64,000 nt of DNA from Loktanella sp. 5RATIMAR09 (GTDB lineage: Bacteria > Pseudomonadota > Alphaproteobacteria > Rhodobacterales > Rhodobacteraceae). Under the pieces are notes generated by a model that worked only from the letters and a program-made list of their open reading frames with translations, was not told the DNA's origin and ran no database searches. The DNA lies in the NCBI RefSeq assembly GCF_001419985.1, contig NZ_LJAL01000010.1, forward strand, positions 1 through 64,000, written 5' to 3'. Below, piece after piece: positions 8,546 through 19,019 of the stretch (position 1 is its first letter; every line of letters begins with the position of its first letter). The position numbers and the translations under genes were made by a program.

Positions 8546-9230
8546 CGCTTTGGGTGACCGCAGCGTATGCCGAAGCTGACAATCTGACAGCAGTTTCAGC
8601 TTTTGTTGCTGGCAATTGTGACGCGCCCTACACCACATTGCCCGAAAATTGTGATTTTGAGACGCCGAGGGCCTCATCCCGCCCCCAATTTCGTGCAAAA
8701 ACGGACAAAGCTGGTCCTCCCGATGTGCAAAAGGAACGCCAATCAGGATGCTGATGCAGTCAAACAACAAGCGTTTCAGGGTGCGATGACGCCACGTTAG
8801 CGGTAACATGATGCATCTGCGCAGATGCTTCTGTCGCGTCCCTTACGCCGCGACGGGCGAGCGAACCACCCCTGCACAGCAGCATGTATAAACCGTTGTT
8901 AAAGCGGTCCCTTTTTTTGCATCCAGCCAGGCTGCACCCCGCAATTCGAGCCTTTCGAGACGAAAGAGCCAACGCCTTTTGCGGCGTCAAATGGGCAGCC
9001 ACACCTGCGCCGGCAACGCGCGTCAACCACAGCAAACACAGTGAAGTGCAGGTGATTCAGGCTCAAAAAAACTAACAAAGAAACAAGATTTGGACACAAA
9101 TTGATCCAAATCAGCTGTTTGTTTCTACTTCAGATGAAGGACACGCGAAGGGTGCGCCCATCCATCATAGTGGCTTTGGCTTTTTGTTTGGTCTGAGCCG
9201 GGGCAAGAGATTTAAAAAGGAGAATCAGCA
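8546..9230. other. 685-bp region with no supportable gene
   Basis: Open frames on both strands are short and have no recognisable motifs. A perfect 16-bp palindrome GCATCTGCGCAGATGC lies at 8814-8829. The last 150 bp is AT-richer and ends in the Shine-Dalgarno AAAGGAGAATCAGCA before the TTG start at 9231, so the promoter of the phosphate-binding-like gene should lie there. An unrecognised small RNA cannot be excluded. Confidence 0.35.
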
Positions 9231-10829
9231 TTGGCTTACGATCTCAAGAACCAACTTAAGACCTCGGCGGCAGCTGTCGCCTTGGTTTCGGGACTTATGT
9301 TCCCCGTCGCAGGTGCGGCAGACCAGATCAGCCTGAAGTCAACCGACGGCACGATCGATCTGGTTGGTGAATTCGTAGAATTTGCCAACGATACATACAT
9401 CATCCGGACATCGCTTGGTGACTTGCGCATTTCTGCACGCAGCGTCGTTTGTGAAGGCGCGGCATGTCCGACATTTGAAGATGTCACCGCTGATGTCGCG
9501 ATTGTCGGCGCGGACTCAGTCGGTCTTGGTATGATGCCACTGTTGATGACCGGTTTTGCTGCATCCCTTGATGCGGAAGCTGAAATCACCAACCCATCGG
9601 CCGGTGAATCGTTCGCATCTTTGATTGATGACGGTGGTTTCGGTGAAGAAATCGGGACTTTCCTTGTGTCGTCCACGAATGACAACGACGCCTTTGAATC
9701 GTTGCTTGATCGCAGCGCGATGATCGGCATGACGTCCCGCCGGATCACACAAGACGAAGCGCGCGCACTGCGCGCTGACGGTGCTGGCAGCATGGTGAGC
9801 CCCGAGCAAGAGCGTATTATCGCCGTCGACAGTATGGTTATTGCAACACACGCGTCCAACCCGGTTGAGACGCTGACACAGGCGCAGCTTCAGGGCATTT
9901 TCTCGGGTCAGATCACAAACTGGTCCCAGGTTGGTGGCCCGAACAAGCGCATCACAGTGATCGCACAGGACGAAGACTCTGCCGGACATGACTACTTCAT
10001 GTCATATCTGTTCGGTGAAGAGCGTCCTGACTTCCGGCCGCACGCGATCTCACCTGACGACCAGACAGTATCCAACGTTCTGTTCCACGATACGAATGCC
10101 ATCGGCTATCTTGGCTATGCGTTCCAACGTGGCGCCAAGCCGGTGACACTGGTCAACGAATGCGGCATTGCAAACACGCCGGATGCGTTCTCGGCGAAAA
10201 CCGAAGAATACGAGCTTGGCCGTCGTATGTACCTGTACAACCGTGCGGACAATCTTGACGAGAAGGCCCAGCAGTTCCTGGACTTCGCAATCTCCAGCGA
10301 GGCCGACAGCGTTATCGGTAAATCAGGCTTTATCGACCTAGGGATCCTGCGCCGCAGCCAAGCGGAAGGCGATGCTCGCCGTGCCGCACTGAACACCGAA
10401 ATTGCCCGCTATGATGTTGGCTTTGAGGGTGAAGTCATGGGCGACATGCTTGCGCAGATGGACAACTATGACCGTCTCTCGACAACATTCCGCTTCCGCA
10501 CGGGGTCATCCCGCATCGATGAACGCGGCCGTTTGGACATGGAGCGTTTGATCGATTATCTTGAGGATGCTCCTGCAGGCACAGCACTGACATTTGTTGG
10601 CTTTACCGATGATGTTGGTGCCTTCGAAGGCAACCGCCAACTTGCGATGCAGCGCGCAGAAGCCGTGCTGGAAGAAGTGCGCGCCGTTGCCGATGACCGC
10701 CTGAACAACGTGACAATGAGCACCACAGGCTTTGGCGAGATTGCACCATCCGCGTGTAACGTGTCCGAGCGTGGCCGTGCGATCAACCGCCGTGTTGAAG
10801 TGTGGATCTCAAAGACACAAGAGAGCTAA
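9231..10829 (+). CDS. PstS-like periplasmic substrate-binding protein fused to a C-terminal OmpA domain
   Basis: The 532-residue protein has a signal peptide (cleavage near AGAADQ, about residue 30), a short domain of about 50 residues (LVGEFVEFANDTYIIRTSLG), a phosphate-type periplasmic binding domain at about 85-375 (PVETLTQAQLQGIFSGQITN, DEDSAGHDYFMSYLFG, NAIGYLGYAFQRG), and an OmpA/peptidoglycan-binding domain at about 415-530 (FRTGSSRIDERGRLDMERL, FTDDVGAFEGNRQLAMQRAE). Its start is TTG, supported by AAAGGAG seven bases upstream. Known relatives are annotated as phosphate ABC transporter substrate-binding/OmpA proteins. No Pst permease genes adjoin. Inference: a cell-wall-tethered ligand binder with its own promoter and terminator. 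Confidence 0.87.
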   Translation: MAYDLKNQLKTSAAAVALVSGLMFPVAGAADQISLKSTDGTIDLVGEFVEFANDTYIIRTSLGDLRISARSVVCEGAACPTFEDVTADVAIVGADSVGLGMMPLLMTGFAASLDAEAEITNPSAGESFASLIDDGGFGEEIGTFLVSSTNDNDAFESLLDRSAMIGMTSRRITQDEARALRADGAGSMVSPEQERIIAVDSMVIATHASNPVETLTQAQLQGIFSGQITNWSQVGGPNKRITVIAQDEDSAGHDYFMSYLFGEERPDFRPHAISPDDQTVSNVLFHDTNAIGYLGYAFQRGAKPVTLVNECGIANTPDAFSAKTEEYELGRRMYLYNRADNLDEKAQQFLDFAISSEADSVIGKSGFIDLGILRRSQAEGDARRAALNTEIARYDVGFEGEVMGDMLAQMDNYDRLSTTFRFRTGSSRIDERGRLDMERLIDYLEDAPAGTALTFVGFTDDVGAFEGNRQLAMQRAEAVLEEVRAVADDRLNNVTMSTTGFGEIAPSACNVSERGRAINRRVEVWISKTQES

Positions 10830-10880
10830 ATCCGCGCAACGATGCGGGCACCAGTTGGCCCTATCCTTGCACCGGAATAT

Positions 10881-10910
10881 AAAACGGGCCCTTAGGGGCC
10901 CGTTTTTTTT
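10881..10910 (+). terminator. Rho-independent terminator after the PstS-OmpA gene
   Basis: AAAACGGGCCC-TTA-GGGGCCCG forms a stable GC-rich stem and is followed by eight T. The AAAA on the opposite side suggests it can also work for the convergent proB gene, whose stop is at 10980. Confidence 0.85.
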
Positions 10911-10979
10911 CTGCCAGATTTTCCAATGCGACGAAGAAAATCACAGCATTGGTACCGGCCACGTGTCGTTGCGATCTGT

Positions 10980-12140
10980 CTAAGCAGGAATGACCAATTT
11001 GAGTTCATCTTCCGGGGCATCAAGTGGCAGATGGTTATCCTCAAGAACCAGTAGGTTCTCGATACCGATCACGTCACTCTTGGTCTTATAGCCGATCAGG
11101 TCTTCTACATTCATGTCAACGTGCCGCGCCATGAGCATCGTTTCTTCCGAAGAAAAGTTTGTCAGCCCGCGCGCCACTTCTGCGCCGTCCTCGTCGTAGA
11201 CATGCAGTACATCACCTTTTGTGAAATCGCCCTGAATCGAGAGCACATCCTGTCGCCCGATCCCGCAGTCCCCCGCGACAACAGCGGCGGCAACGGCATT
11301 TGGTACCACCAAAGTTCCCGAAACCTGCAATCTGTTGCTGAGCCAAACCATAAGCGGCGACGCTGTCTTGCCCGTGACAAGGCAACGGGTGAACCGGCGT
11401 TCGTTTTCAAGAACCGACGAGATGGGGCGCTCGATAACACCCTCGGCGATAATCGTTTCGACACCTGCGTTCTGGGCCATGTTTGCCGCTTGCATTTTCG
11501 TCAACATACCGCCGCTGCCCAGCGCGCTGATAGCAGTCGTGGACTCCAGATGTTCGCTGACGTCGTTGATTTCTGCGATAAACCGGGCGTCCGGTTCGGA
11601 CGGATCACGATCATAAAGGCCCTCAACGCTGGTCAGAATTACCAAGAGATCTGCATCCACCATTTGCGCCACTTTGGCCGAAAGGCGGTCATTGTCGCCG
11701 ACGCGCAGGTCGCGGGTTGCGACAGAATCGTTCTCGTTGATGATGGGCAGAATGTCGTTTTCGAACAACCGCAGCATCGTATTTTTGATGTTCAGAAAGC
11801 GGCGTCGATCTTCCATGTCATCGACGGTCACAAGCATCTGTGCAACGTCCATATTATGCTCTGAGGCGATCTGTCGGTAGGCATTCATCAACAGGGGCTG
11901 ACCACAGGCAGCAGCCGCCTGCTTGTCAAGAATGCCCGCATCCTCGGGGCGTTTTCCGACCATATTCAGACCCAACGCAACCGATCCCGAAGAGGTCAGG
12001 ATCACATCATGTCCCTCTTTTTTCAGCGCCGCCAAATCACTGAGCAGGCCATTGATGAAAGCATAGCGCAGGGTGAGGTTTTCGTCATTTGCGAGCAGGC
12101 TTGAACCTATTTTGACGACGATCTTTTTCTTCTTTGGCAT
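10980..12140 (-). CDS. proB: Glutamate 5-kinase
   Basis: The 386-residue protein phosphorylates glutamate, the first step of proline synthesis in the cytoplasm. It has the amino-acid-kinase N-terminal KKKIVVKIGSSLLA, ILTSSGSVALG, INENDSVATRDLRVGDNDRLSA, LVILTSVEGLYDRDP, and GGMLTKMQAANMAQNAGV, followed by a PUA domain from about residue 285. The ATG at 12140 with GGAGGCTTCC upstream is chosen over longer in-frame starts. It is transcribed divergently from proC-proA across a 270-bp gap; in many relatives proB and proA are adjacent on the same strand. Confidence 0.95.
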   Translation of the reverse strand: MPKKKKIVVKIGSSLLANDENLTLRYAFINGLLSDLAALKKEGHDVILTSSGSVALGLNMVGKRPEDAGILDKQAAAACGQPLLMNAYRQIASEHNMDVAQMLVTVDDMEDRRRFLNIKNTMLRLFENDILPIINENDSVATRDLRVGDNDRLSAKVAQMVDADLLVILTSVEGLYDRDPSEPDARFIAEINDVSEHLESTTAISALGSGGMLTKMQAANMAQNAGVETIIAEGVIERPISSVLENERRFTRCLVTGKTASPLMVWLSNRLQVSGTLVVPNAVAAAVVAGDCGIGRQDVLSIQGDFTKGDVLHVYDEDGAEVARGLTNFSSEETMLMARHVDMNVEDLIGYKTKSDVIGIENLLVLEDNHLPLDAPEDELKLVIPA

Positions 12141-12412
12141 GGAAGCCTCCGGTAGGATATTGTTTTTAATGAATGAATTGCTATCGGTTTGCGTCACACG
12201 ACGCAGCCCTGTAGCACTGCCCATTCAATGATTCGCCGACGTATAACATGTACCGCGCCCCTGAACGCAAACAGGTCGCCACAGAAAGCCGCCGATTGGC
12301 ATGGCTTACCTGTCCGGTCATTGACAACAAATAGACCGGCTGATGCGCGACGCGATGCTGCATTGCAGCAATCATATGGCGCGTCCCGTCAGTGCGGAAA
12401 AAGGAGACGAGA

Positions 12413-13192
12413 ATGAACATACTTTTGATTGGCTGCGGAAAGATGGGCGGCGCGATGCTGCGGCAGTGGGCAAGCCATGGCGGGAACACTTTTACGGTCG
12501 CCGATCCTGCGGCAAATGACCTTCCCGATGGTGTGGCCCATGTGTCAAAAGCGACAGATTTGCGCGCACAGGAGTTCGACGTCGTTTTGATCGCAATCAA
12601 GCCCCAGATGATTGCTGATGTGCTGCCTGACTATGCACATGCGCTCAAAGACGGCGGCGTATTTGTCTCGATCGCGGCAGGCGCAAGTGTTGCGTCTCTG
12701 GAAAAGGTCGTTGGCAACGCAGCCATTGCGCGGGTCATGCCCAATATGGCCGCTTTGGTCGGCATGGGGGTGTCGGGGCTTTATGCCAACGATCGCTGCA
12801 CGCCACAGCAGACACGCGATATTGTGGCCCTCATTGACCAGACCGGCACGTGCATTGCCGTTGAAAGCGAAGACCAGATCGACCGCCTGACGGCTGTCAG
12901 CGGCAGCGGGCCGGGCTATGTCTTCGAGATATTGCGCAACTATGTCGCCGCCGCCGAAGCGCTCGGCTTTGACCATGAGACAGCACGCAAGCTGGTGTTC
13001 GATACTGTCACCGGCACGGTCGAAGCCGCACGCCAGTCTGAGTTGAGTTTGGAGGAACTCCGCAATTCCGTGACCAGCAAGAACGGCACAACGCAGGCCG
13101 GACTAGGCGCATTGATGCAGGACGGGACGCTGGACGCCCTGCTCCACGGCACGTTGCAAGCGGCCTACGCCCGCGCAGTGGAATTAAGATAG
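12413..13192 (+). CDS. proC: Pyrroline-5-carboxylate reductase
   Basis: The 259-residue enzyme makes the final NAD(P)H-dependent reduction to proline. It has an N-terminal Rossmann motif [49 protein letters not shown] and the C-terminal proline-binding signature [18 protein letters not shown]. The ATG at 12413 has AAGGAGACGAGA directly upstream. proA follows after 17 bp, so the two form an operon. Confidence 0.96.
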   Translation: MNILLIGCGKMGGAMLRQWASHGGNTFTVADPAANDLPDGVAHVSKATDLRAQEFDVVLIAIKPQMIADVLPDYAHALKDGGVFVSIAAGASVASLEKVVGNAAIARVMPNMAALVGMGVSGLYANDRCTPQQTRDIVALIDQTGTCIAVESEDQIDRLTAVSGSGPGYVFEILRNYVAAAEALGFDHETARKLVFDTVTGTVEAARQSELSLEELRNSVTSKNGTTQAGLGALMQDGTLDALLHGTLQAAYARAVELR

Positions 13193-13209
13193 GACGGAAA
13201 GGGAATACG

Positions 13210-14490
13210 ATGAACGATATGAGCACCGAACCAACGGGGTCCGACATTGGCACCATCGTGGCCGATCTTGGCCGGCGCGCCAAAACAGCCGCCCGCGATC
13301 TGTCCATGGCCACCTCTGCGCAACGCGACATGGCATTGACCGAAGCGGCCAAGGCACTGCGCGCGAAAACCGCCGATATTCTGGCCGCGAACGGCAAGGA
13401 CCTTGAGAGCATCCGCGACAGTGGCAAGGATGCCGCTTTCATCGACCGGCTGAAACTGACCGATGACCGCGTGGCCGCGATGGCCGATGCGCTCGACGCG
13501 ATTGCGGCACAGGATGATCCCTTGGGCCGCACACTTGCCACCTTCGACCGTCCCAACGGTCTCAGGATTGAGCGTATGAGTGTGCCAATCGGCGTGATCG
13601 CCATGATCTATGAATCGCGTCCGAATGTGGGGTCCGACGCTGGTGCGCTATGCATCAAATCCGGCAATGCGGTTATTCTGCGTGGCGGATCGGAAAGCCT
13701 GCACTCCTCGCGCGTGATCGTCGCGTGCTTGGCACAGGGTCTTGCAGCCGCAGACCTGCCTGAAGATGCCGTTCAACTTGTCGATACGCGCGATCGCGAA
13801 GCGGTGAAGGCGCTGTTGCACAGCACAGACACGGTTGATCTTGTAATTCCACGCGGCGGGCGCGGCCTTGTGTCCTTGGTCCAGCGCGAAGCACGCGTGC
13901 CGACGCTGCTGCACCTTGATGGCAACAACCACACCTATGTGCATGAAAGTGCCGATATCGACAAAGCAATCGGCATTATCCAAAACGCGAAAATGCGCAG
14001 AACCGGTATCTGTGGTGCCACCGAGTGTGTTGTGATCGACGCCAAAATCGCAGCGCGGGTTTTGCCTCTGATGGCGACAGCTTTGAACGATTGCGAACTG
14101 CGCGGCGATGACGCGGCACGGGCGATATTGCCAGACATGACGCCCGCAACGGATGACGACTGGAACACGGAATATCTGAGCAATATCTTGTCCGTGAAAA
14201 TCGTGGATGACGCCGATGCGGCCATTGCATTCGTTCAGACCCACTCCTCGGGCCACACCGATGCGATCATCGCCAAAGACGCGCAAGCCGCCAGACGCTT
14301 TATGGCCGCGATCGACTCGGCGGTTGTCATGCACAACGCCTCGACCCAGTTTTCGGACGGTGGTGAATTCGGGATGGGTGCAGAGATCGGGATCGCCACC
14401 GGCAAAATGCATGCGCGCGGCCCGGTCGGTGCAGAGCAGCTGACCAGTTTCAAATACTTTGTTCATGGTGACGGGCAGCAAAGGCCCTGA
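13210..14490 (+). CDS. proA: Gamma-glutamyl phosphate reductase
   Basis: The 426-residue aldehyde-dehydrogenase-fold enzyme reduces glutamyl-5-phosphate to the semialdehyde, the step between ProB and ProC. Markers are [63 protein letters not shown] with the catalytic Cys, and [20 protein letters not shown]. It starts after AAAGGGAATACG, 17 bp behind proC, and ends before a GC-rich hairpin. With proB and proC the complete glutamate-to-proline route is in this window. Confidence 0.96.
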   Translation: MNDMSTEPTGSDIGTIVADLGRRAKTAARDLSMATSAQRDMALTEAAKALRAKTADILAANGKDLESIRDSGKDAAFIDRLKLTDDRVAAMADALDAIAAQDDPLGRTLATFDRPNGLRIERMSVPIGVIAMIYESRPNVGSDAGALCIKSGNAVILRGGSESLHSSRVIVACLAQGLAAADLPEDAVQLVDTRDREAVKALLHSTDTVDLVIPRGGRGLVSLVQREARVPTLLHLDGNNHTYVHESADIDKAIGIIQNAKMRRTGICGATECVVIDAKIAARVLPLMATALNDCELRGDDAARAILPDMTPATDDDWNTEYLSNILSVKIVDDADAAIAFVQTHSSGHTDAIIAKDAQAARRFMAAIDSAVVMHNASTQFSDGGEFGMGAEIGIATGKMHARGPVGAEQLTSFKYFVHGDGQQRP

Positions 14491-14511
14491 GCCCAGCAAA
14501 ACGCGCCGAAT

Positions 14512-14542
14512 GATAGCGGGGCCCCTCTCACGGGGCCCTTAT
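14512..14542 (+). terminator. GC-rich hairpin after proA
   Basis: GGGCCCC-TCTCAC-GGGGCCC forms a 7-bp GC stem extended by partly complementary GATA/TTATC flanks. A proper T-run is missing, so it is a weak or Rho-assisted terminator of the proCA operon. Confidence 0.55.
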
Positions 14543-14604
14543 CTGCTTTCACAAAGCCGACAGAGGCATTAGGCAGGACTATCTTCGCTATTTCGGGGCA
14601 CACC

Positions 14605-15153
14605 ATGGCGCAAAAATCCACGATCTATAAAGTCGAACTGTCTGTCTCCGATATGGATCGTCACTACTACGAGACCCACAAACTCACCGTTGCCAAACAC
14701 CCCTCAGAGACTGACGAGCGGATGATGGTCCGTCTTGTCGCCTTTGCGCTGAATGCCCACGAGCATCTGGAAATGACCAAGGGTATTTCCACCGATGATG
14801 AGCCCGACATCTGGCAGAAAAGCCTGAGTGGCGAATTGGAGCTTTGGGTCGCGCTTGGCCTACCGTCGGAAAAGATCATCCGGCAATCCTGCGGCAAAGC
14901 CAAAGCCGTGCGCATCTATGCCTACGGTGGCAAACCGGCCGAGATGTGGTGGGACAAGGTCAAGAACAGCACCTCGCGCTTTGATAACCTCCAAGTGGTA
15001 AATTTCGCGGAAGACGAGACCAAGGCGCTTGGTGCACTGGCCAGTCGCGCGATGAGAATTCAGGTCAACATTCAGGACGAGGACGTGATGGCCAGCGTGG
15101 ATGATACTATCGTCTATATGACCCCACAGGAATGGAAGCGCGCCCAGGACTGA
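14605..15153 (+). CDS. yaeQ: YaeQ family protein
   Basis: The 182-residue protein matches YaeQ (PD-(D/E)XK-like fold) over its full length: STIYKVELSVSDMDRHYYE, HPSETDERMMVRLVAFALNA, LSGELELWVALGLPS, IYAYGGKPAEMWW and the terminal VDDTIVYMTPQEWK. The E-x-D-E-R-M and GEIELW-like residues are those conserved in the fold. The family's role is undefined; an early link to RfaH suppression is disputed. Its TGA directly abuts the TGA of the convergent transaminase gene (TGATCA), so no intergenic base remains. Confidence 0.93.
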   Translation: MAQKSTIYKVELSVSDMDRHYYETHKLTVAKHPSETDERMMVRLVAFALNAHEHLEMTKGISTDDEPDIWQKSLSGELELWVALGLPSEKIIRQSCGKAKAVRIYAYGGKPAEMWWDKVKNSTSRFDNLQVVNFAEDETKALGALASRAMRIQVNIQDEDVMASVDDTIVYMTPQEWKRAQD

Positions 15154-16551
15154 TCATCGGCGCGCCGCCATTGAGTGTGACCCCAAAACCGTGGTCACTG
15201 CCTGCACAGTTGCCGCGACCACCTGATCGGCTTCGTCGTGGGTCAGACAGAACGGTGGTGCAAAGCCCAGAATATCGCCCTGCGGCATGGCACGCGCAAT
15301 TACGCTGTTCTGCTCCAGCAGCTTGGCTGCAATTTGTGGCCCGATCTTGCCGGCTGCATCATAGAACGTCCGGCTGTCTTTGTCGGCCACGAACTCGACC
15401 GCGCAAATCATCCCCGTACCGCGCACGTCGCCCACATGGGGATGATCGGCAAGTGCGGCGCGCATCTGGTCATTCAGGTAAGTGCCGACAGTCCCCGCGT
15501 TCTCGACCAGTCCCAGCTTGTCGATCAACGCCAGATTGGCCACACCCGCGGCCGCACCAATGGGGTGCGCCGAATATGTCCAGCCGTGGCCGATTGGCCC
15601 GTTCTCGTCCGTGCCTTTTTCAAGCACGGACCACATCCTGTCAGAGACGATAGAGCCCGACAGCGGTGCATAAGCGGATGTCAGTCCCTTTGCAATTGTG
15701 ATCAAATCGGGGCGCATCCCGTAGTGGTCCGACCCGAACATCGTGCCAAGTCGTCCGAAACCGGTGACCACTTCATCGGCGACCAGTAAAATGTCGTGGC
15801 GGTCCAGAACAGCCTGGATAGCCGGCCAATAGCCTTCGGGTGGTGGCACAATCCCGCCTGTGCCAAGCATCGGTTCACCGATAAAGGCCGCGATTGTATC
15901 AGCCCCTTCGCGGTCAATCATCGCCTCCAGCTCTGACACGCAATGCGCCACAAACGCGGCCTCGCTTTGTGCCTGATCCGTGCGGCGGAAATAGTATGGT
16001 GCCTGCGTGTGAATGACCTGCGCCAGCGGCAGATCGAACTTTTTGTGGAACAGCTCCAACCCCGTCAGCGATCCGGTCATCAGGCCCGAGCCATGATACC
16101 CCCGCCAGCGCGAGATGATCTTTTTCTTTTCGGGGCGGCCCAGAATATTGTTGTAGTACCAGATCAGCTTGATGTTGGTTTCATTCGCATCCGACCCCGA
16201 CAGGCCGAAATAGACCTTGGACATATGATCCGGCGCACGGTCCAGCACCATTTTCGCCAGCGTAATCGACGCCTCTGTGCCGTGACCGACATAGGCGTGG
16301 TAGTAAGCCAGTTCCTTGGCCTGTTCGGCAATTGCCTCGGCAATCTCTGGCCGCCCGTAGCCCACGTTCACGCAATAAAGCCCCGCAAATGCATCCAGCA
16401 TGCGATTGCCGTCACGGTCCTCGATGTAGCAGCCCGAACCACCCGTAATCACGCGGTGCGGCAGGTTCCCGCGTGCAAACTCGGCAAGGTGGGTCGAGGG
16501 ATGAAAGAAGTTCTCACGGTCCCATTGTTGCAGCTGATCATTATGTAGCAT
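15154..16551 (-). CDS. Class III PLP-dependent aminotransferase (omega-amine/taurine:pyruvate type)
   Basis: The 465-residue enzyme carries the class III signature [19 protein letters not shown] and the PLP-Lys in [70 protein letters not shown] and [20 protein letters not shown] match omega-amino-acid:pyruvate transaminases, including taurine:pyruvate, putrescine:pyruvate and amine transaminases. The product is pyruvate-derived alanine plus an aldehyde. No taurine or polyamine transporter adjoins, so the amine donor stays open. It is monocistronic, with 240 bp of upstream sequence. Confidence 0.92.
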   Translation of the reverse strand: MLHNDQLQQWDRENFFHPSTHLAEFARGNLPHRVITGGSGCYIEDRDGNRMLDAFAGLYCVNVGYGRPEIAEAIAEQAKELAYYHAYVGHGTEASITLAKMVLDRAPDHMSKVYFGLSGSDANETNIKLIWYYNNILGRPEKKKIISRWRGYHGSGLMTGSLTGLELFHKKFDLPLAQVIHTQAPYYFRRTDQAQSEAAFVAHCVSELEAMIDREGADTIAAFIGEPMLGTGGIVPPPEGYWPAIQAVLDRHDILLVADEVVTGFGRLGTMFGSDHYGMRPDLITIAKGLTSAYAPLSGSIVSDRMWSVLEKGTDENGPIGHGWTYSAHPIGAAAGVANLALIDKLGLVENAGTVGTYLNDQMRAALADHPHVGDVRGTGMICAVEFVADKDSRTFYDAAGKIGPQIAAKLLEQNSVIARAMPQGDILGFAPPFCLTHDEADQVVAATVQAVTTVLGSHSMAARR

Positions 16552-16794
16552 GGCTTATCCCTTCGCGTGGCGGCGCGCCGCCTGATGATTAATGAAAGGA
16601 GCCTGCTGCACGCTGCGGGTCAGAGGTGACGCCGCCAATGAGCAGATAAGGCTCCGCTCACCCAAGCAGCAGCGCGCAATGCCTTTATTGCCAAGGTCGT
16701 ACGCAAGTTGAACCACGGCCCAACATGCAAGATCAACCACAATCTGCGCCGCAGCGGCCGAAACCGACACCCAGCGCGGCCAGCGATCACGTCA

Positions 16795-17511
16795 TCAAAC
16801 CAACCAGCGCACAAGCACTGGCACGATCAGGCTTGTCAGCAGAGCATTCAATGCCATTGCGATACCAGCGTAGGCGCCTGCAACCGGATTTACCTGAAAC
16901 GCACGCGCCGTCCCGATACCATGGGCGGCCACGCCCACTGCAAACCCGCGCGCGCGCCAATCCGTTATCCGCAGCAGGTTCATAAGCGGGGTAACTGTCA
17001 CGGCCCCGATGATCCCCGTCAGGATTACCAGAACAGCCGTGAGCGCCGGCAACCCGCCAACCGCTTCCGAGATCCCAAGTGCCACAGGTGCTGTCGTGGA
17101 TTTTGGTGCCAGCGACAGCAACACCTCGACCGGAAGCGAGAAAGCATGGGCGAGCAAAATAGCCGAGCCCGCCGCAACAAATGACCCTGCAAGCAACGCC
17201 AGAACAATGGGCGCAACCGAGGTGCGAATGGTTTCGCGGTTCTCCCATAACGGCACAGCCAGCGCGACCGTCGCCGGACCAAGCAAAAAATGGATGAACT
17301 GCGCACCCTCGAAATAGGTCGGGTAGTCCGTGTTTGACAGCCAAAGAACCGGCGCGATCAGCAGGACAGACAAAAGCACCGGATTGGCCCAGGGCGGCTG
17401 GCCAAGCCTGCGCGCCACCCCGTCAGCGACCAGATAAGCCAGCGTTGTTGTCGTCAGCCAGATCAGCGGCGTTGTGGAAAGATAGCTCCAAAGCTCTGCG
17501 ACGTCCGTCAT
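16795..17511 (-). CDS. lrgB: LrgB/CidB family membrane protein
   Basis: The 238-residue hydrophobic protein has the LrgB pattern: LGPATVALAVPLW, SLAPKSTTAPVALGISEAVGG, GIIGAVTVTPLMN, and AAHGIGTARAFQVNPVAGAYAGIAMALNALL. It forms a two-gene unit with lrgA, whose stop overlaps its start by 4 bp (ATGA). In Staphylococcus CidB/LrgB modulate murein hydrolase activity; plant and bacterial relatives transport glycolate, pyruvate or related small acids. Which role applies here is unknown. Confidence 0.93.
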   Translation of the reverse strand: MTDVAELWSYLSTTPLIWLTTTTLAYLVADGVARRLGQPPWANPVLLSVLLIAPVLWLSNTDYPTYFEGAQFIHFLLGPATVALAVPLWENRETIRTSVAPIVLALLAGSFVAAGSAILLAHAFSLPVEVLLSLAPKSTTAPVALGISEAVGGLPALTAVLVILTGIIGAVTVTPLMNLLRITDWRARGFAVGVAAHGIGTARAFQVNPVAGAYAGIAMALNALLTSLIVPVLVRWLV

Positions 17512-17861
17512 GTGGTCCGCCCCGCAATGACATACCGAACCCCGATAAACGTACCGACCGCCGCCAGCATTGAAAGCACGGTCGAGACGGTCAGGATGAA
17601 CAGCAATACCAGCCCGTCATCTGAAAACACCTGCAGGTTACCGATCACGCCGACACCTGCGGGGACAAACAGAAAGGACAAATTCGCCAAGATGACCGTT
17701 GTTGTGGGCCTCAGCTGTTCCGTCAGTGTGGGCATCAGGCTCAGCAGCAGGACCAACACTGCGAGCCCGAGGACCGGCCCCGGGATCGGCAAGCCCGCGC
17801 CACGGACAGTCACTTCGCCCAAAAGCTGGCAGCCTAACAGAAGGCCAAAGGTCTGTAGCAT
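17508..17861 (-). CDS. lrgA: LrgA/CidA (holin-like) membrane protein
   Basis: The 117-residue protein has four predicted spans and the CidA/LrgA motifs LLGCQLLGEVTV, LPIPGPVLGLAVLVLLL and LSFLFVPAGVGVIGNLQVF. It is the upstream partner of lrgB and overlaps it by 4 bp, so the pair is translationally coupled. It probably complexes with LrgB in the inner membrane. No LytS/LytR-type regulator is nearby. Confidence 0.93.
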   Translation of the reverse strand: MLQTFGLLLGCQLLGEVTVRGAGLPIPGPVLGLAVLVLLLSLMPTLTEQLRPTTTVILANLSFLFVPAGVGVIGNLQVFSDDGLVLLFILTVSTVLSMLAAVGTFIGVRYVIAGRTT

Positions 17862-17932
17862 GAGAATTCTCCGCTGAACGTGCTTGTTGTTTCAGTCTGA
17901 TCGCAAACACGCTGCAGGACCAATGGAAATCT

Positions 17933-18778
17933 TCAGATCTCTAAATGCGCGCGGCGTTTGCAGGCGTTCGTGAATGCCGAAAGGTCTGTGGTAAAACGGT
18001 CAGGTGCCTCAAGGAACGGCGCATGGCCGATGCCCTCATAGGGCACGTATTGCCCGTTTCGCATGGCGTGCACCGCCGCCTCTGCAGTCGCTGGCGTGAC
18101 AACCTCATCCTGCGTGCCGTGGATCACCAGAGCGCGGCAGTTCATTTTGCCAATGGCGGGCCGTAAATCTACATCGGCGCGGAACAAAGCCCTGCGCACG
18201 TGGGCGGGGCAAAGCATGTTTGCGCCCACCAGTTCCGCATAGGTCCTGCGGTCTAATGGTGCGGCGGTACATGCATCGACGAAACGCGCCGTGGCCGCAA
18301 GTCGGCGCGGCACGTCATCGGTGTAAAGATCACGGTCAAGGCCCGGGCTTGCGGGCCCCGCCATCCAGCTTTCGCGATGCGCGCCAATCGCAAGTATCCC
18401 GCCGGCAAGGACGACACCGGCGATATCTGCATCACCCTTGACGTCAAGATGGGCCGCGATCACACGCGCACCGTAAGACCACCCCACCAGCACCGGCATA
18501 TCCAGTTTTGCCGCGTCCATCACAGCCTGAACATCCTCTGCCCACAGTGCGGTGTCGGTATAGGCCGCTTCGTGCTCCGGTTTGCCCGAACTGCCATGCC
18601 CGCGCAGGTCCATGACGACGACAAAAAACTGATCTTGCAGTCTTTCCCAAAGCGGTTGCCAACACATCCACTGCTGGGCCCAGCCATGAATGAGCAAGAG
18701 AGAGGGGCCTGTCGGATCACCAAAAGAAGTGAATGCAATACGCGTTCCGTCGGATGATGTGGCATAAGAAATCGGCAT
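17933..18778 (-). CDS. Alpha/beta-fold hydrolase
   Basis: The 281-residue protein shows the canonical fold: LLLIHGWAQQWMCWQPLW with the oxyanion HGW, VMDLRGHGSSGKPE, the nucleophile elbow LVGWSYGARVIAAH (GWSYG), the acid in LVIHGTQDEVVTP and the His in YEGIGHAPFLEAP. The catalytic triad is complete. The substrate cannot be predicted; relatives include carboxylesterases and haloperoxidase-like enzymes. No adjacent pathway gene hints at its job. Confidence 0.87.
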   Translation of the reverse strand: MPISYATSSDGTRIAFTSFGDPTGPSLLLIHGWAQQWMCWQPLWERLQDQFFVVVMDLRGHGSSGKPEHEAAYTDTALWAEDVQAVMDAAKLDMPVLVGWSYGARVIAAHLDVKGDADIAGVVLAGGILAIGAHRESWMAGPASPGLDRDLYTDDVPRRLAATARFVDACTAAPLDRRTYAELVGANMLCPAHVRRALFRADVDLRPAIGKMNCRALVIHGTQDEVVTPATAEAAVHAMRNGQYVPYEGIGHAPFLEAPDRFTTDLSAFTNACKRRAHLEI

Positions 18779-19019
18779 GCTGATCGGTAACAGCGTTCAC
18801 TGGAAAGAGGAAGGCACAGGCCTTCGGGCGGACTGTATAATGCGCTCCGAGAACTGATATCCTCTTGACGCCGCATACCCCTCAGTTGTTTGACGGCGCA
18901 TCTGGAAACGCAAAAACCGCAGTCTTGCGGCCGATAAGACACCCGCGCACCATTCACCCTTGCATGGATACTGTATCCGGTGTGCACGTCCTATGGCGCT
19001 ATAATTCTCTTGGTGTAAC

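Noticed and set aside
8540-9099. Several 60-90-residue frames on both strands between kdtA and the PstS-OmpA gene
   Set aside because: All are short, overlap each other and carry no family motifs or ribosome sites.
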